Source: Chaenocephalus aceratus (lineage: Eukaryota; Chordata; Actinopteri; Perciformes; Channichthyidae). Taken from it: DNA of 64,000 nucleotides. Position 1 is the stretch's first letter. Each line of letters begins with the position of its first letter. The DNA lies in the NCBI GenBank assembly GCA_023974075.1, contig CM043787.1:37317137-37381136 (forward strand). The letters are read 5' to 3'. A model generated the notes under the pieces. It made no database searches, had not been told where the DNA came from, and saw only the letters and a list, made by a program, of their open reading frames with translations. Below are positions 1 to 13,330 of the stretch, piece by piece. Both the position numbers and the translations under genes were made by a program.

Positions 1-1920
1 CTCCTAAATGAGAGCCCAACTTGCAAACTGTCTGAGTAGACTTGTGCACTGCTATGAGGGTAGATCCATCCTGATGTGAGTATCAGAGAGCGAGGAGGAG
101 GTCTGGCTGGGATGCGCTGTGCACTCTCGCTTTACGAGAACTGCACAATGTGTGCCGCTCACACTGAGCAGGAGAGCAGGGGTCTGAGGAAATGACCACA
201 GAGAGGAGTGAGGCTGTGTGGCTGTCTCCAAGGCCACAGCAATTTACAAACAGCCTGCGTGAAGACAAACAAACAAACAAAGACAAACATTCCCACCAAA
301 TTTCTGCGAGGAGGTAACACGTTTGACATACTTGGACTGAATCACTCACTCAATAATCTGGAGGAAGACACCAAGGCCGTAACCATGGAGTCAACATCGG
401 GGGGGACCAACAATTAAACAAATTAAAAAGTCATAGAATAGCAATTTTATTTAAAAAAATATATATATATCAGTTAGGATATTGGGGGGGGGGGGGGGCA
501 TTTTGAGCGTATCTGAATATTGGGGGGGATGTGTGTGTCCCAATGTATATGGTAAATTCGGCCTTGGAAGACACCCACACAGCGACACACAAAGAAGTTG
601 ATAAAGCCTGCTAAACGGTTGTCTCTGTGACTAATTAAACAACCAGTGATAAGTGTTGAAGTCATGGGCTGCTCGCCGGTGAATGCTTCACTCTATATTC
701 AATTTCTAGGGTCACTTGATGTGAACTGATGAAATATGCACATTGCAACATGATCGATCTCAGTGTGTGAGGCGCATCCACCTTATTCAACACATCAGTT
801 AGATAAGGCAAAATAACAAGAAGCATTTCCATTGCATTCAAATCCCAGTAAACAGGGGTTTCTAGGGACTAAAGGGAACTGCTCTTTGTAATAAAGGTAT
901 TCTGATTCTGATTCTAGGCTATGTAATGATCAACACAAGGAGGGAGATGTTACAGATTAATTAAGTAGGAGAAGTTGGGGACCTTTGCAACAATATGCTT
1001 ATTATCCTTTTCAGTAAAATGAACATTTGAGAACACAGATGCTGTCATGCAAGTGTGGGTTGGAGGGCAACTTGTTTAAAGCATGGACCTTTTTGAGTAC
1101 AATGGGAGAAACATTTTTTAAATAGCGCAAGTAAAATAATTTGACCACAGAATATAAAGTTCAGCCAGTGTAATATTTGTTTTGTAGCTGCATGTCTCAT
1201 GAGAAAATTAAGATGTTGTTCTGTTGTTAGGTTCATCCACCTATTTAAATCAGACTATAACATCTCACTATTTAGATTGCAATTACATTTTGTGCAGGCT
1301 TTTGTGATGTCCAGAGGATGGAGATTTCTGGACCTTTTCTCTAGTGACACGATCATTCAACATTTCAATGATGACTAAATACCTACAAAAATGAGATGTT
1401 CCGTGTTACGTGCAATTAACAATGTAAAAAGGCTAACATGCCAAACTAAGATGATGAACATGGTAAACTTTGCTACTCATCGGCATGTTTTCTTATGAGC
1501 GATGCAGATGTTAGCCTTTAGAGAGAACACAATAACCCCCTGGAAGAGATACATTCAGATATGTTATAATTGGTTTAGTATAATTCTTGAATAAAACCGA
1601 TGCAAATTTGCTATTTTTCTCTGCTTTTAGGTTTCTACTAATCCTGCATTATCTTTTTCAGGGTAACATATGGGCACAAACGCTTTCACATTCACCTTTA
1701 GACATTTTAAGATCAGAATCAGTAATCAGAATGTCAATAGAGTTCAGGTACTAGACATGATCATGAACAAGTGCTCTCCATTAGGGAAAGCTTCCTTTGT
1801 GACCAGGTTATTGTATAAATGATGAAGAATACTTGAGCATTAGAGTGAGATTTATCAGGAAATGAATGTAAATTTACCTTATTTCTTGCCATTGCATATT
1901 ATCCTAGGTTGATTTTTATT
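1..1920. other. no gene seen
   Basis: AT-rich, with a G-run at 485-500 and a short LINE-tail-like piece at 850-925 (aataaaggtattctgattctg). No exon-like or repeat structure is otherwise convincing. Confidence 0.6.
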
Positions 1921-2687
1921 CCTTACAGAGCCCCTCCTCCAACACACACGAACACGCACATGACCAATGAGGGCACGAGATAAGTTTGTGCACAGATGGA
2001 AGGCTGACAGGCAGGTAGGTCATCCAGTTATTTTAGCCGGGCCGGCTAAAATGATTGGTCGTGCTTTTTACAGTACTACGGCTTCCACAGATAAAAACAT
2101 TTTATGGATTTTTTGTCAAAGCACTTAAGATATTCATTGCTATCAGGATGTTAAGAGCATTCCATGGAATATAACAAAAACAATAGCTGGGGATTGTGGG
2201 TAGTGTAGTCTCTTTGGCGCTCCACATTTCAGAGAAAACAAGTTGTTTCTCAGAATTGAAGGGGAAAAACACAAAAGCATTGTACACAATTTAAACCTAT
2301 CAATGTCGTTTAATTAACAAAGGTAATCTGGTGTTTTTGAGTTGATGAGTAGTGGAGATATCACTGTTAAATCAATCGACAGTAAGGAGAATACTTACTT
2401 ACGGGTGTACAATTCTCCGTTATCCAATGGGAATGGACGCTCACATTGCCTTTAAGAGCTGCCGACATAAATGGATGTGGTGCTTCCCTAAGCGTCAAAT
2501 ACCGCCGCCGATGGGAATACATTGCAATCAGTTGAAAGCTCTTTGCGTCCGTTTATGAAGCTGAAGGAGCCTCGGCGCATCACAACTGGACGCCACGGGA
2601 CCCTGACCAAGCGTCGCACCTGGACGCTTAGGGAGTGAGAGTGTTTTGCTCGAGCCGGTTTCTCAAACTAACCTACCCCACCTTTAA
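1921..2687 (-). mobile_element. MITE copy, truncated at one end and interrupted
   Basis: It is the inverse of the complete element at 15601-15999. It shares the gagcccctcctccaacacac block, the perfect palindrome attttagccgg/ccggctaaaat (near 2031-2053) and the terminal acctaccccacctttaa (to 2687). The left end is missing about 78 bp. A foreign stretch at about 2180-2640 splits the element and is related to the repeats at 20.6-21.1 kb and 24.7-25.0 kb. The superfamily is not assigned. Confidence 0.75.
2180..2640 (-). repeat. insertion within the MITE, related to the foldback-element family
   Basis: Its start (caatagctggggattgtggg) and the following about 130 bp are the reverse complement of 20750-20885, including the box actacactacccagaatccc and tgtacaatgcttttgtgttt. 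A further match is gatgagtagtggagatatcactg against 20690-20730. The part right of 2400 has no partner that I see in the window. Confidence 0.65.
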
Positions 2688-5260
2688 CCATGTGTTGTTT
2701 AACTCAAGAACTGATGCCTGGTGATTTGGTGGTGGTTTTAAAAGCTGAACTTTACCCAAGATCTACCACTTAATGCCCGTTTAAGTCCTTTAAGTTATCA
2801 CAAGTCTGGAAAACATATTGGCAGTGTTTAGACCAAACCACGATGAGACAACCTCCTCACAGGAGACTTTTTATTCAAGTCTCATTAACAGGCTAAATAA
2901 AATATTCTCTCCACATCACTTACTGCCTCTCTCTTCTTATCTTCCTCACCTTCTTCCAAAGCATATTGGTTTTGACAGTTGTCTGTTCACCACAGTTCTC
3001 CAGTCCCTGAAATAAAAACATGACACGTTACACAACACCGCCACACTGGGTGTGATGTGATAAAAAACAAAAAAGAAGTGTTGATGTAATCCCCCACGTT
3101 TCTTTCCCTGTTAATCTTGCACAGAAGGAAGGCTGCATTTTATCCTTTGTGACATTTTCTTGCAACACCCCCACTTTATTTCAGTTCTCAAAAGGGTCAG
3201 CGGGCATATAATGAGAAAGTAACCACTTTTGATGGGCACTGATAAATGGAGAGTGGCTTTGCTCTGTGCATCCACTGCTGGGTTGATGGATGGATGATGG
3301 GGGAGGAGAGAGACAAAAACTGGATAGCAGAACGGTACACCAGCAGGTGTCATGAAAGCATTTTGTTTCACAGCCCTGCTGAGCTGAATCTCTTCACATC
3401 CTTCAGTCCTCAGGTTACTGCCTGCCTTTTACTAAATATACTCAAAATAAGATCCGCGACATTCTCACTCTCTTTTTAACCAATGGAAGTACAAACGCTG
3501 AGGAAAAATGTTGACTTGCGTAAGTACAAACAGCATACAATTATTTTCCAAGACGTTAACCTAATTACATAGGCCTAAAGACAAGTCAGTCTCCAATTGC
3601 TTTGACTGCAATACAGCTTTTTAGAATACATTTGTATACAGTATGTGCTATATCTCTACATTATGCACATTATACTTATTGCAGTTTAATTGTTGTTGCA
3701 TTTCTTTCGCACGTTCTGTAAAAGAGAACACAATTGTGAGCCAACAAACAGAAGTCTGTAATATGGAATGCCGATTTATATATTGTTTCAGTATAACAGC
3801 ACAGTTTTCTCCAAACCATTTGAAAAGAAGACAATGTCTTAACGTTTTATTGCTTCGTAACATTAGAGAAGTTTCTTGGGATCAGGGGGATTTGCTACAA
3901 AATCCCAAACCAGTCAGCAAAATCTGAGTGGGGAACTTGAATGAGTTATTAGCTGTTGTTCACTCCACAACTATTCTTGATTTGCCCTTGAGTGAGGCAC
4001 TTCGCCCCCCAACTGCTCCAGATATACTCAGAGGCAATAGTAGGAGACTGTGAATGTAGTGCGTCACCACTACCAGGCAAGAGTGTGTGCAACTGGGGAT
4101 GAAAAAAAACAGCAATGCTGGAAATGGCCTTCAATCTGAGGTGACCTTTTCTGGACAACAAAAGTTATTTAAATCATATTATATTAAAACTGATTTCACA
4201 AAAGTAAAAATAATATGTAAAAAGTTTGGGCCTGGTTGACCTGCTGATAAAATGGAATTATATAAAGAAAAATAAGATGAGAGAAAGAAATACCACTAGC
4301 TTTGACCTCACTCACTAGACTAGAATAGTAGAAATGGTTTTGCCTTCAAAAGAAAACCATTGCCGCATTTACACAAACAGAGACAGACAAACTAAAAGCA
4401 TAATCGTTTCAGTTCGAGGATTCATGTCTTGAGTGAAAAAACAGAACTTTTCCTCGCCTCCGACATGAGTTTGACAACACATGTGGTCTGTGGATGTGTT
4501 AGTATCAACACATGAGGTTGTTACTGTTGGTCTAGACACCCACTGTGTGTTTTCCTCTGTAGTAATGCCATGGTCTGCGGGTTTCTTCAGAAGTGGTCTC
4601 TTCTACTGCCACATCTGAGGGATCAAATCACGGGACCGGTTTCAAAAGGGAGATCTGTAAAAAAAAAAAAACACTAATACTGATCTTAATCCCTACCCAC
4701 AACCTCCTTAAAAAAACATGTGCACCCTTTTTGACTTTCATATTACTGAGCACTATAAAACACATGCTATGATTCAAGTCAAATCTCAGCTTTTTGGAAA
4801 GAAATACCTATTTGCTATCTTGCTGAGAGTGATAGAATTAATTTAAATGATGTCTGTTTGTATAGGCCAGCAGGCTGATTTGTTTAGCATAAAGATTGAA
4901 ACCATGGGGAGAGAGCTAGCCTTGCTCAAACCCATCTATAAGCACCTCTAAAGCTCACAAATCGACACACTATATCTAATTTGTTTAACCTGCACAAAGA
5001 TCTTAGTGGAAAATCATGAATTTGCCATTTTGGGATGGTTATATGCTATGTCTTTGCTTTGAACAATGACCAGGCAACCAATGAACATTTTATGGCCAAG
5101 AAATAGTCCCACCCATAACAACATGTAAAATGGCAAAATGCTTTTTGGTGAGACTAATATTTCCAGTTGTTGTCATTAGCTAAGCTACCATGGCTTTTAG
5201 GGTGTTTCTTCAAGATTAACTGACAAATATCAAGGTGGTATCAATATTCTCATCTACGGT
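2688..5260. other. no gene seen
   Basis: Only short unsupported frames. A gagtgaggcacttcgcccccc piece near 3990 resembles degenerate SINE sequence but is too short to call. Confidence 0.6.
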
Positions 5261-5740
5261 GCTGTTTACACGAGAACGCAAACGGTTGTATCCGCTACTT
5301 TTCTCCTTCGTATAGCCCGTTCGTTCACACGTAGTAGCTACTGCTACTGACCATGCTACAGATGTTAGTGCAAAATCTACAGCTCCTATACCACAACCAT
5401 CAGCAACAAGTGGACATGGAGAATTACATGAACTACATGTTGCTAAATCCACCCCGGGGCATAAACAGAAGGGCAACCATGGCAACCATGGCAACTATGC
5501 TCGGGGGTCTTCTTCGCTGCTTTTGATGTATTTTGTGGCGGAAGTAAAGCGCCACTTACAGGCCCGGCATATGTACAACAGTGTCTCCAGCGCTTTCGAG
5601 CGGTCTCGTGCGGAAGTACAGCGCCACTTACAGGCCCGGCATATGTACTACAGCGTCTCCAGCGCTTTCGAGCAGTCTCGTGCGGACGGAATACTTTTTT
5701 GATATCGTATTCGGTTCGTTTGCGTTTGTGTGTAAATGGG
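5261..5740. mobile_element. MITE-like block with inverted ends, probably hAT-type
   Basis: The left end gctgtttacacgagaacgca and the right end region gttcgtttgcgtttgtgtgt are imperfect inverted copies of each other. The interior contains a 72-bp tandem duplication. No clean target duplication could be read, so borders are approximate. hAT affinity is a guess from the style of the termini. Confidence 0.5.
5538..5681. repeat. 72-bp tandem duplication
   Basis: Two adjacent units start gcggaagta at 5538 and 5610. Both hold agcgccacttacaggcccgg and ctccagcgctttcgagc, with only a few substitutions between them. Confidence 0.85.
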
Positions 5741-8549
5741 GTCTAAGCCATAGCCAAAGCAATTTTCTAACCTATTCCTTTAAGCATTTTCTAACTACTT
5801 TATGCTAATAATGTTATATTTGAAACCTGTTAGTGTGTTCACATGCAAATGCATAAAATAGGTGTGCATTACAGCTGCATGTGTGTGTTGGCTGGAGTAA
5901 AATGTATTTTGTATTACTCCATGAGGAAAACCCTAATCATTATCCATTATTTTTCTCCACACACCCCTGAATGTCTCTGCTCCCGCAAAAGCCTTTGAAA
6001 AAAAGAATCCCTGGTGCTTTGTTGTTTTCTCAGAGGGATAGAGGTCAAGAGGGAAAATCAAATTAGGCTCTCATTTGATCGTGGTGGTAGAGCAGGAGAG
6101 CCTGCTCATTAAACCGCCAAGCCCCCCGCTGCAGAGTCATTAAGGCCATATTTACCATGCAATCGCACTATATGCAGAGAACCTGAAAAATCTACCATGT
6201 TGTTTCCACTTAAATTGAAGGAGAAAGAGAATTAGTCAGAGGACAGGAACAAATGAAGGAAACGTATTTGACTCCTCTAGCAATAATCACATTAATGTAT
6301 AATATTCAGACGTTCAGTACATTTAACTCCTGCAGGGTAAAATATTCTATAATAATGAGATGTCTAAACTTAAGTGTATTAATGCTCTTTTATATATTTG
6401 AATAACAGGCTCTAATGTTGCTCCGCACTTTCGAAATCTTGGTTTGCAGAGTTAATGTCTTTATTTCCACCCTGACTTCACGCATACAGGCTCCCATCTA
6501 CTGCTTGGGAGGTAATGTATTTTGATGCCCATCTAAAAGCCTGAGTGAAACATGTGCTGTTGGGAGGCCAGAGAGCGTACGGGGGCAATCACAAATGATT
6601 ACAGTCAGCCAGAGGGTGACGGGGATCGCCAGGTGCTCGGTCCTGCTGAAGCATCACTTATTGAATCCTGTCTTTAGCTCTTAGGAGACCTGGGCCATAT
6701 CTAAATGGCTTTGAGGAAATCACACACCCTGTCAGGAACCATGACATTCCCATCTCAGAAACAGACTGTTTCAGCCAAAGTGTGCCACTTGTCTTAGTTA
6801 GGTTTTAAAGTTGAGCTGCTCACATAAATGTGTTTGGACAATGATGTGTAAAATCTGAAGAGTCTAAGATCACAAAACAGTTTTGATGTTATCAGTCCGT
6901 TCTGTGGCAGGTTGTTAGACTATACCTCTCTCCACAAGTCAAGCAGAGAAATATTCCCACAACAACAGAAGCACATAACAGAAACCAGATATGGCACTCA
7001 GGTGTCCTCAGACTTGATATACGCTGCTATTAGAAGCCATCTCACTGCACTTTACCATATAGAATAAGACAAGAGAAGGCGTCGTACATAGATTGAATGT
7101 TTGATGGCCAACACAACAATGATAGACTGATCGACTGTGTTTCAATCGTTTTTTTAATATCAATTTGCCACCAAGAAATATAATTATTGAAATTGTCCTT
7201 TGAAAAATAAGTTGAACCTGAAAAAGAACATTGCAAATCTTTTGCAGTTTATACACGATTATTTAGTTATTGCATCTAGAGCTGAGTCTGAACATTGAAA
7301 GGCAAATACTAGAATTAAAACAGAATATGAATCTTTGATGGTATGCAAATATAGACCATGTGAGGTCATCCTTGTGACAGCAGCCATTTAGTATATATCT
7401 CTAAGAGGACTATGGCACACAATGTCCTTAGAAAGTTGAAAGCTAAGGCATCCAACTGTGTCAGGTCTGGTTTAAATGTCACATTAACATATATGTGGTC
7501 TGAGCAGTAAGTGAAGTGACATTCTCCAACACTGGTCTGTTAAAGGACTCAAAATCTGTACCCTATCATGCAACCTGTCCATGGATCACCATTCGCAATA
7601 TTTTCTTAAAAAACGAATGGTAATATTTGTGCAAGCATGATTTCAGGGAACTGATGCTGTATGACACTTAATATACAATGTTGATACCAGCATTTTCAAA
7701 GAGGCTTTGACCTTTTCTCAATCTCACCCCTCCACTTGCTGATGACCTTTAGCTAGGAAACACACGTTTTAGCTGAAGATGCTCTTGTGTTATCTCTTCT
7801 CGAATGTCATGCCCAGAAGCACTTCAGATCCTGTATCTATCATTATAAACACATGGCACGATTTCATAGCCCAAACCATATCAGAGCAACAACTGATTAA
7901 AACACCAAAAAGCCTGATAGAATGGGCTCATAATAGACAAGACACATACTACTTGGTAAGGTGTGCACTGTTTTTAAATATCTTTACCTAAAAAGAGATC
8001 TGAATAGAAAAAACACACATACACTACAAACAGCACATATCAGCCTTTGCACTTCTCTAAGGAATATGAGAGACTATATACAACCTCAGTGTTTGGTTTA
8101 ATGTCTCTGATTGCTAGTTAACTGTTAACAGTTAAAAGGACTGTGCATTAATAATAACAGAACATTTAAAAAAGATGTAATGGTACAATCTGCTTCACTT
8201 TTACATTACAATTAAAGTGAAATGTTCATATATGGTGATGTTTTAAAGGACAAAGGATACAAAAATCACAGATACATCTGATGCATCACAATGCAGTGCA
8301 ATAGATTACACTTCATAATGTACATGTTGCACAATCCAACATTAACTGAATATATGAAATGTATGGTATGCATATGCTATAAACAAAATGTATTACTGGG
8401 CTATTGTGTTGGACTGCAGTACAATGTACAAGTGTTCTTTATATGGCCTTGTAAAATACTCATAAGAATGTTGTTCAGTGGATTCGGCTGATAATGTACA
8501 GTAAAACTCCTTATTGCATTTTCATAGCTTAAATTGAAAGACATGACTA
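5741..8549. other. no gene; possible conserved non-coding sequence
   Basis: No repeat or exon is seen. Parts of 6050-6250 and 6480-6780 are complex, with ATTA-type homeodomain words, and look like unique sequence. Whether they are conserved cannot be judged from one genome. Confidence 0.4.
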
Positions 8550-9570
8550 CAATAATAATAATAATGCATTTTATTTTAGGCGCCTTTCTTGACACCCAAG
8601 GACACCGGACAATTTGTTAAAAAAAAGAAAACGCTAATAGCAACAGAACATGATAAAAACACAAACAGGAAATCATGGAGGAGGAGACAATCAAGTGGAC
8701 ACAAATGAAACATATAATGGGGAGCACTATAGACAGATTTGAACAGGCGGGTTTTTAATTGGGATTTGAATATGGTGATTGTGTCTGACTGTCGGATGTG
8801 CGGGGGGAGGGAGTTCCACAGTCTGGGAGCAGTGCAGCTAAAAGCCAGAGCACCCATGGTGACGAGGCGTGTGGTGGGGACGGTTAGCAGAGGAGGAGCG
8901 GAGGGAGCGAGAGGGGGTGTACTCCTGAAGAAGGTCAGCCAGATGGGGGGGGGGGCAGGTTATGTAGGGCTTTGTAAGTGAGCAGTAGGTTTTTGAAGTT
9001 GATACGGGATAGAACAGGGAGCCAGTGGAGTTGGATGAGGATGGGGGTGATGTGTTCTGAGGCCTTGGTGCCGGTGATGATCCGGGCTGCAGAGTTTATG
9101 ATTTAAAGTTTATTGATGAGCTTGGTGGGTATGCCTGAGAGGATGGCGTTACAGTAGTCGATGCGGGACGTGACAAATGCATTGACCGGGACTTCAGTGT
9201 TTGATTGAGAAAGGGATGGGCGGAGTCTGGAGATGTTGCGTATGTGGAAGAAGGCAGTCCGGGTGATGTGAGGTGAAAATGAGAGGGAGCTGTCCAGGAT
9301 GACACCAAGGCTCTTAACTTGGCCAGAGAAGCGGATGGAGTAGCCATCAATGATGAGGTTGGAGGCAGGGGAGGATGAGGTTTTGGAGTGGGTGGTTTTG
9401 GTGCCAACCAGCAGGGCTTCGGTTTTGCTGCCGTTGAGTTTTAGGAAGTTCCTGCTCATCCAGCTCCTAATGTCCTGGAGGCAGTTGGGGAGAGAGGTTG
9501 GGGGGAGGGCAGTGTTAGGTTTGCTGGAAATGTATTTTGTCACCATGATGGCGTCAAAACTGTGCAAGAT
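8550..9570 (-). mobile_element. LINE 3' fragment (L2/CR1/Rex type)
   Basis: Minus-strand reading frames carry the C-terminal reverse transcriptase region: WMSRNFLKLNGSKTEALLVG, VKSLGVILDSSLSFSPHI, SRIDYCNAILSGIPTK, and near the end APRLWNSLPPHIRQ followed by FKSQLKTRLFKS. Frames shift around 8860-9100. The 3' end carries an (ATT)n tail at about 8550-8565. The element is 5'-truncated and inactive. Confidence 0.85.
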
Positions 9571-11312
9571 GCAGTAACAAAGCTACGCGGGTGTGTAGTT
9601 GAGACCAACATGAAGGCAGAGTTTGTAAATGGGTGTGGTCCAAGAAAGTATACAAGAAGAATGAAGGGGAGAGGGAACATTCCCCCCCACCCACCATACA
9701 CCCCCTGGAGGAGTTAGTGGCGCGGCTGATCCCATTGAACCCCATGAACACTCGCCTCCAGGAACCCATATTTCAAAGAAATGTGCATCTTAAACAATGT
9801 CCTCTCACAGACCAGCTCTAGGCTGAGTATTCTGTATACACTGCTTGTTCATTTATTTACAGGCTTTTTTAAAAAAGATTTAAACTGCAAAGACACAAAG
9901 ATTTACACAGGTGTGCTGCACCTCATGAATCTGGTGGGAATGGAATTCAATAAAACAATAGATTTACGTCAGCCTGCTTAATGTAAACCTAATAAGCTGT
10001 TGCCTGCTGCTCCTTTCCTTTAACATCCATCTACAACCTTCCTCACACCACCATCTTGACTCTATCCAGATAAATAGTTAAAGTTAACAAGCTGGGGGGG
10101 GGGCTATGTTGCCAGCATTAACCACTATAGGAATCCGCTTCAAACTTGAATTTTTTTTATAGCCTCCATCTGTAAACAAGTCTATCCTGAAACTAGTCAG
10201 TGGCTTCTGCAACCAAATGTTTAAAGGAAGAAAATCCAACTAAAAACACATGGTATGCTTAAGGAAACTGTAACCAGCAGTATATACAGTATGTACAAAT
10301 GTGCACATAATAGATCAAACTATGCACCTGTATCAATTAAGAAATTATCTCAATTGAGACATTTCTAGGGTGCGTTTCTTTCTTTTTATTGCTTTTTTGA
10401 AAATTAATTGTATATCAGTAATCAGGCTCCTAACTTTTCTTTCTCTCCTTGTAGCAGACATGAACTCCTTCCCATAAGAAATATTTTTCATTTCACAAAG
10501 CACTCACACTAGTCCATTTCCAATATACATTGTTATAGACATAAACGCTACGGGGCTATAAGTGTTTTCAGCTCTGAGATGAGTCTACACCCACACACAT
10601 ACAAGCAGACTCAGGCGTTCACACCTACCTCCGGGCAATAAACAGATTTATGTATCTTTAACATGTAAGTTTATTATGCATGGGGATAGCTCTTAGTCTC
10701 AGAGATCATCACAACAGCGGGGCATTCTCTTTCTCTGTTCTCCATCACACTACCCAGCCCTCCAAATCCCAATAACTTCACATGAAACCATTATTCCCGT
10801 TCCCTCTTTCACAATATAATCTCTGCTTGGGGCATAACTCACTTCTGCAGTGCATGTTGGGAGGTGTGTTTCAATAGACTGTGGACAAAGGAAGCATATG
10901 GTGCAGCGTGTTGACAGCCTTATAGCTTTTCATTTAACCTCTTCTTAAAACAGAATCAGACTGATGATTATCCAGACAGGTGAATCAGATCAGGTAGTTT
11001 GATAAGGCACAGATGATGATGATATGTCTATCATAATCATCATCATCATCAATAAGCAAAAGCCATACCTTAACTGAGAAAAAAAAGGAACATTAGACGA
11101 AAGACAGTACAGATTATTTAAACCATCCTATATGAAACATTAAAAGGCATCCCATCACATTAATAACTCAGTGCACTAAATACACAGTATGAAGAAAAGT
11201 CTGGAAGCAGGAAAAGTGCAATTCCTTATGTATTGTAAGAGGAATTAAAACACCCAATGGTCAGTCAGAGATATGATGACCTCTTCTATGATTTCTATAA
11301 AGTATGATATGT

Positions 11313-11346
<34 letters not shown>

Positions 11347-11369
11347 GGAGGAGAGAGAGAGAGGGGAGC

Positions 11370-11444
<75 letters not shown>

Positions 11445-12370
11445 AAAAGACCGGAAAGAAAGTGAATGAAAAAAATTGACGAAGACTAAGTTCCTATTTT
11501 CCAGGCCATCATTAGGGGTCAGACTGTATAGAGAGAATCAGAGTGAGTGGGACATGGAGAACTATAATAACAGGAGAGAAGCAATGAAAAAAACTGAAAT
11601 GGCGCCAGTGTTAGAGTCTCTTTACTAAGATGTATGTGTAATACTGTGGCAGGTCTCACTGGCTTCCTAAGCTCTTCACTGACGCACCAATTGGACACGA
11701 AGACAAGGGAGTGAGAAAGAAAAAATGACACACTAGAGCAGAGAATGAAAACCTAATATGCAGGTCCACATTCAGGATGAACCGAGGTGCTGAACAATTG
11801 TATCAGTCGGTTGGGGAGAGCCATGATGAACGATATTTGATATGATGAGATTTGTGTTTCCTTGCACAGCTACCAAACCGGCTTCGATTTAAGCCTCTAA
11901 GACAGTTTACCGCAACAAATTGTTAGTTTTTCTTATTAACCTTGAGAGGAATGTGACTACTATCTTCTCCACTATTGCCCCATATATTATAGAAAACGAA
12001 GTGAAATCTTATTTATAAACCTAATTTATCTGTAATATACACCTTTGACAAGACAAAAAAAGGTTTCATCAAAACAAAATGAGTGATATTGTAAATGATA
12101 TCTACCTATTTACAGTTTGAAGGGTACGTTATTCCTATTTATCGCAAGACAGTAATCCACTTTAATGTATGAAAAATATTTGGGTATTGAGATATTGATG
12201 GGAGATTTAAGAGATGGTTGACTGACTCTGTAGAATATGTATTAGCATATTAGTAAAGTTTGTACAATTCTGAAATCTAAACACTTTAATTGTTATGCTT
12301 GTTGCTTCTCGGTTTTCAAAAGCTCTTTATTTGAGCCGGGCTTTGGCCAAGGGTTAGGCTCTACTAAAGA
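9571..12370. other. no gene seen
   Basis: Apart from the (GA)n tract, this stretch shows a G-run at 10094-10102 and AT-rich unique-looking sequence. Confidence 0.55.
11311..11440. repeat. (GA)n microsatellite
   Basis: About 130 bp of GA dinucleotides with a few GGAG interruptions. Apparent Ser/Leu open frames across it are artefacts. Confidence 0.97.
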
Positions 12371-12567
12371 TTACATGTTACTTGTTAGACGCTTTTATCC
12401 AATATGACTTACATACTTAGTACTGTGGGCAATCCCCACAGGAACAATTTGGGGGTAAAGTGTCTCAAGGACACAAACTACTGCTGACTGCACTGCAGTG
12501 GGGTTTGAACCTGTGCTCCCCTGATCCGAACACCAACGCTCTACCCACCTGCGCCACCACGCCTCCT
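12371..12567 (-). mobile_element. tRNA-derived SINE (V-SINE-like)
   Basis: Minus strand: a tRNA-like head (GGCGTGGTGGCGCAGGTGGG, then GTTTGAACCCCACTGCAG-like box B region read in reverse), a central domain and a tail gcgtctaacaagtaacatgt. It closely matches the plus-strand copy at 38448-38648, which confirms a dispersed family. Confidence 0.85.
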
Positions 12568-13009
12568 AAACCGGAATAACTAATGAATTGCTGGTGATCT
12601 CAACCTGACCTTTGACCTCAGCAAGGAGACAACGTTCAAGCAGTCCACTGGTCTGAGATACATGTCAAGTCCTTCAGGTTTTTTTGCCTGTTCCAGTGAT
12701 TTAGCCTGACTTGATAGGCTCGAGGGCAACAGAGGACGCTTTGGACAACTCGAATTTGTTCTTTTTATCTTTATTTATTCAAGACAGCTCCAAGAATTCA
12801 TCAGGTTGAAAACCTTCAAACACAAAGGACAAACAAAAGTTAGCTCACATGCTACACAAATACAAACATTTTGCAGGTCTCCACTGCATTCTCAATAATA
12901 ACAATAATAGCACCACAAACTATGTTTTAATTAAAAGGATAAATTGTTACTTTAAAACCACATCATTAACTTAAATGAATTAATAAGAGTGTTTATCTCC
13001 ACTTGGAAA

Positions 13010-13330
13010 CAAGCACCAGAGAAAACCTCATCTGACCACCTGCGCCGTCTAAATTACACAGAAATCAAACGGAGCACAGGCAGACCGCGCTGCGTAAAAA
13101 ACACAGCTGATTGCGCAACAGCACTCTCGCAAAGTGCGACAACAGATCAAGTACATAAACACAATAAACATACCAACGGCGTCTCCGGAGCCTCACACAC
13201 TGTCGCCTGGTTCTCTCTCCGTGGCTTTGAGAACAAGAGACGGCCATCACAAACTACACCCTTTTGTAGCCGTGTTGCCGGAAGCGGCATTCATATCTTT
13301 TCTACAGCTCGCTTCTGAAAAGTATCCCAC
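13010..13330 (-). promoter_or_regulatory. CpG-rich block, candidate promoter and first exon
   Basis: This 320-bp block is far richer in CpG than its AT-rich surroundings. An ETS-like ccggaag lies at 13278-13284. On the minus strand an ATG at 13247 opens a short frame (MAVSCSQSHGERTRRQCVRL and Arg-rich continuation) ending at 13174, next to a donor-like GTATGT at 13168-13173. No downstream exon could be linked. It may be a real housekeeping-type first exon, a relic, or a GC-rich repeat. Confidence 0.3.

Noticed and set aside
3950..4160. Possible SINE piece
   Set aside because: Only a short word (gaggcacttcgccccccaac) resembles SINE sequence; no head, tail or borders.
9096..9407. Pro/Ser-rich minus frame at 9.1-9.4 kb
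   Set aside because: It overlaps the LINE reverse-transcriptase frame out of phase.
11261..11446. 61-codon Ser/Leu-rich frame
   Set aside because: It is a translation of the (GA)n tract.
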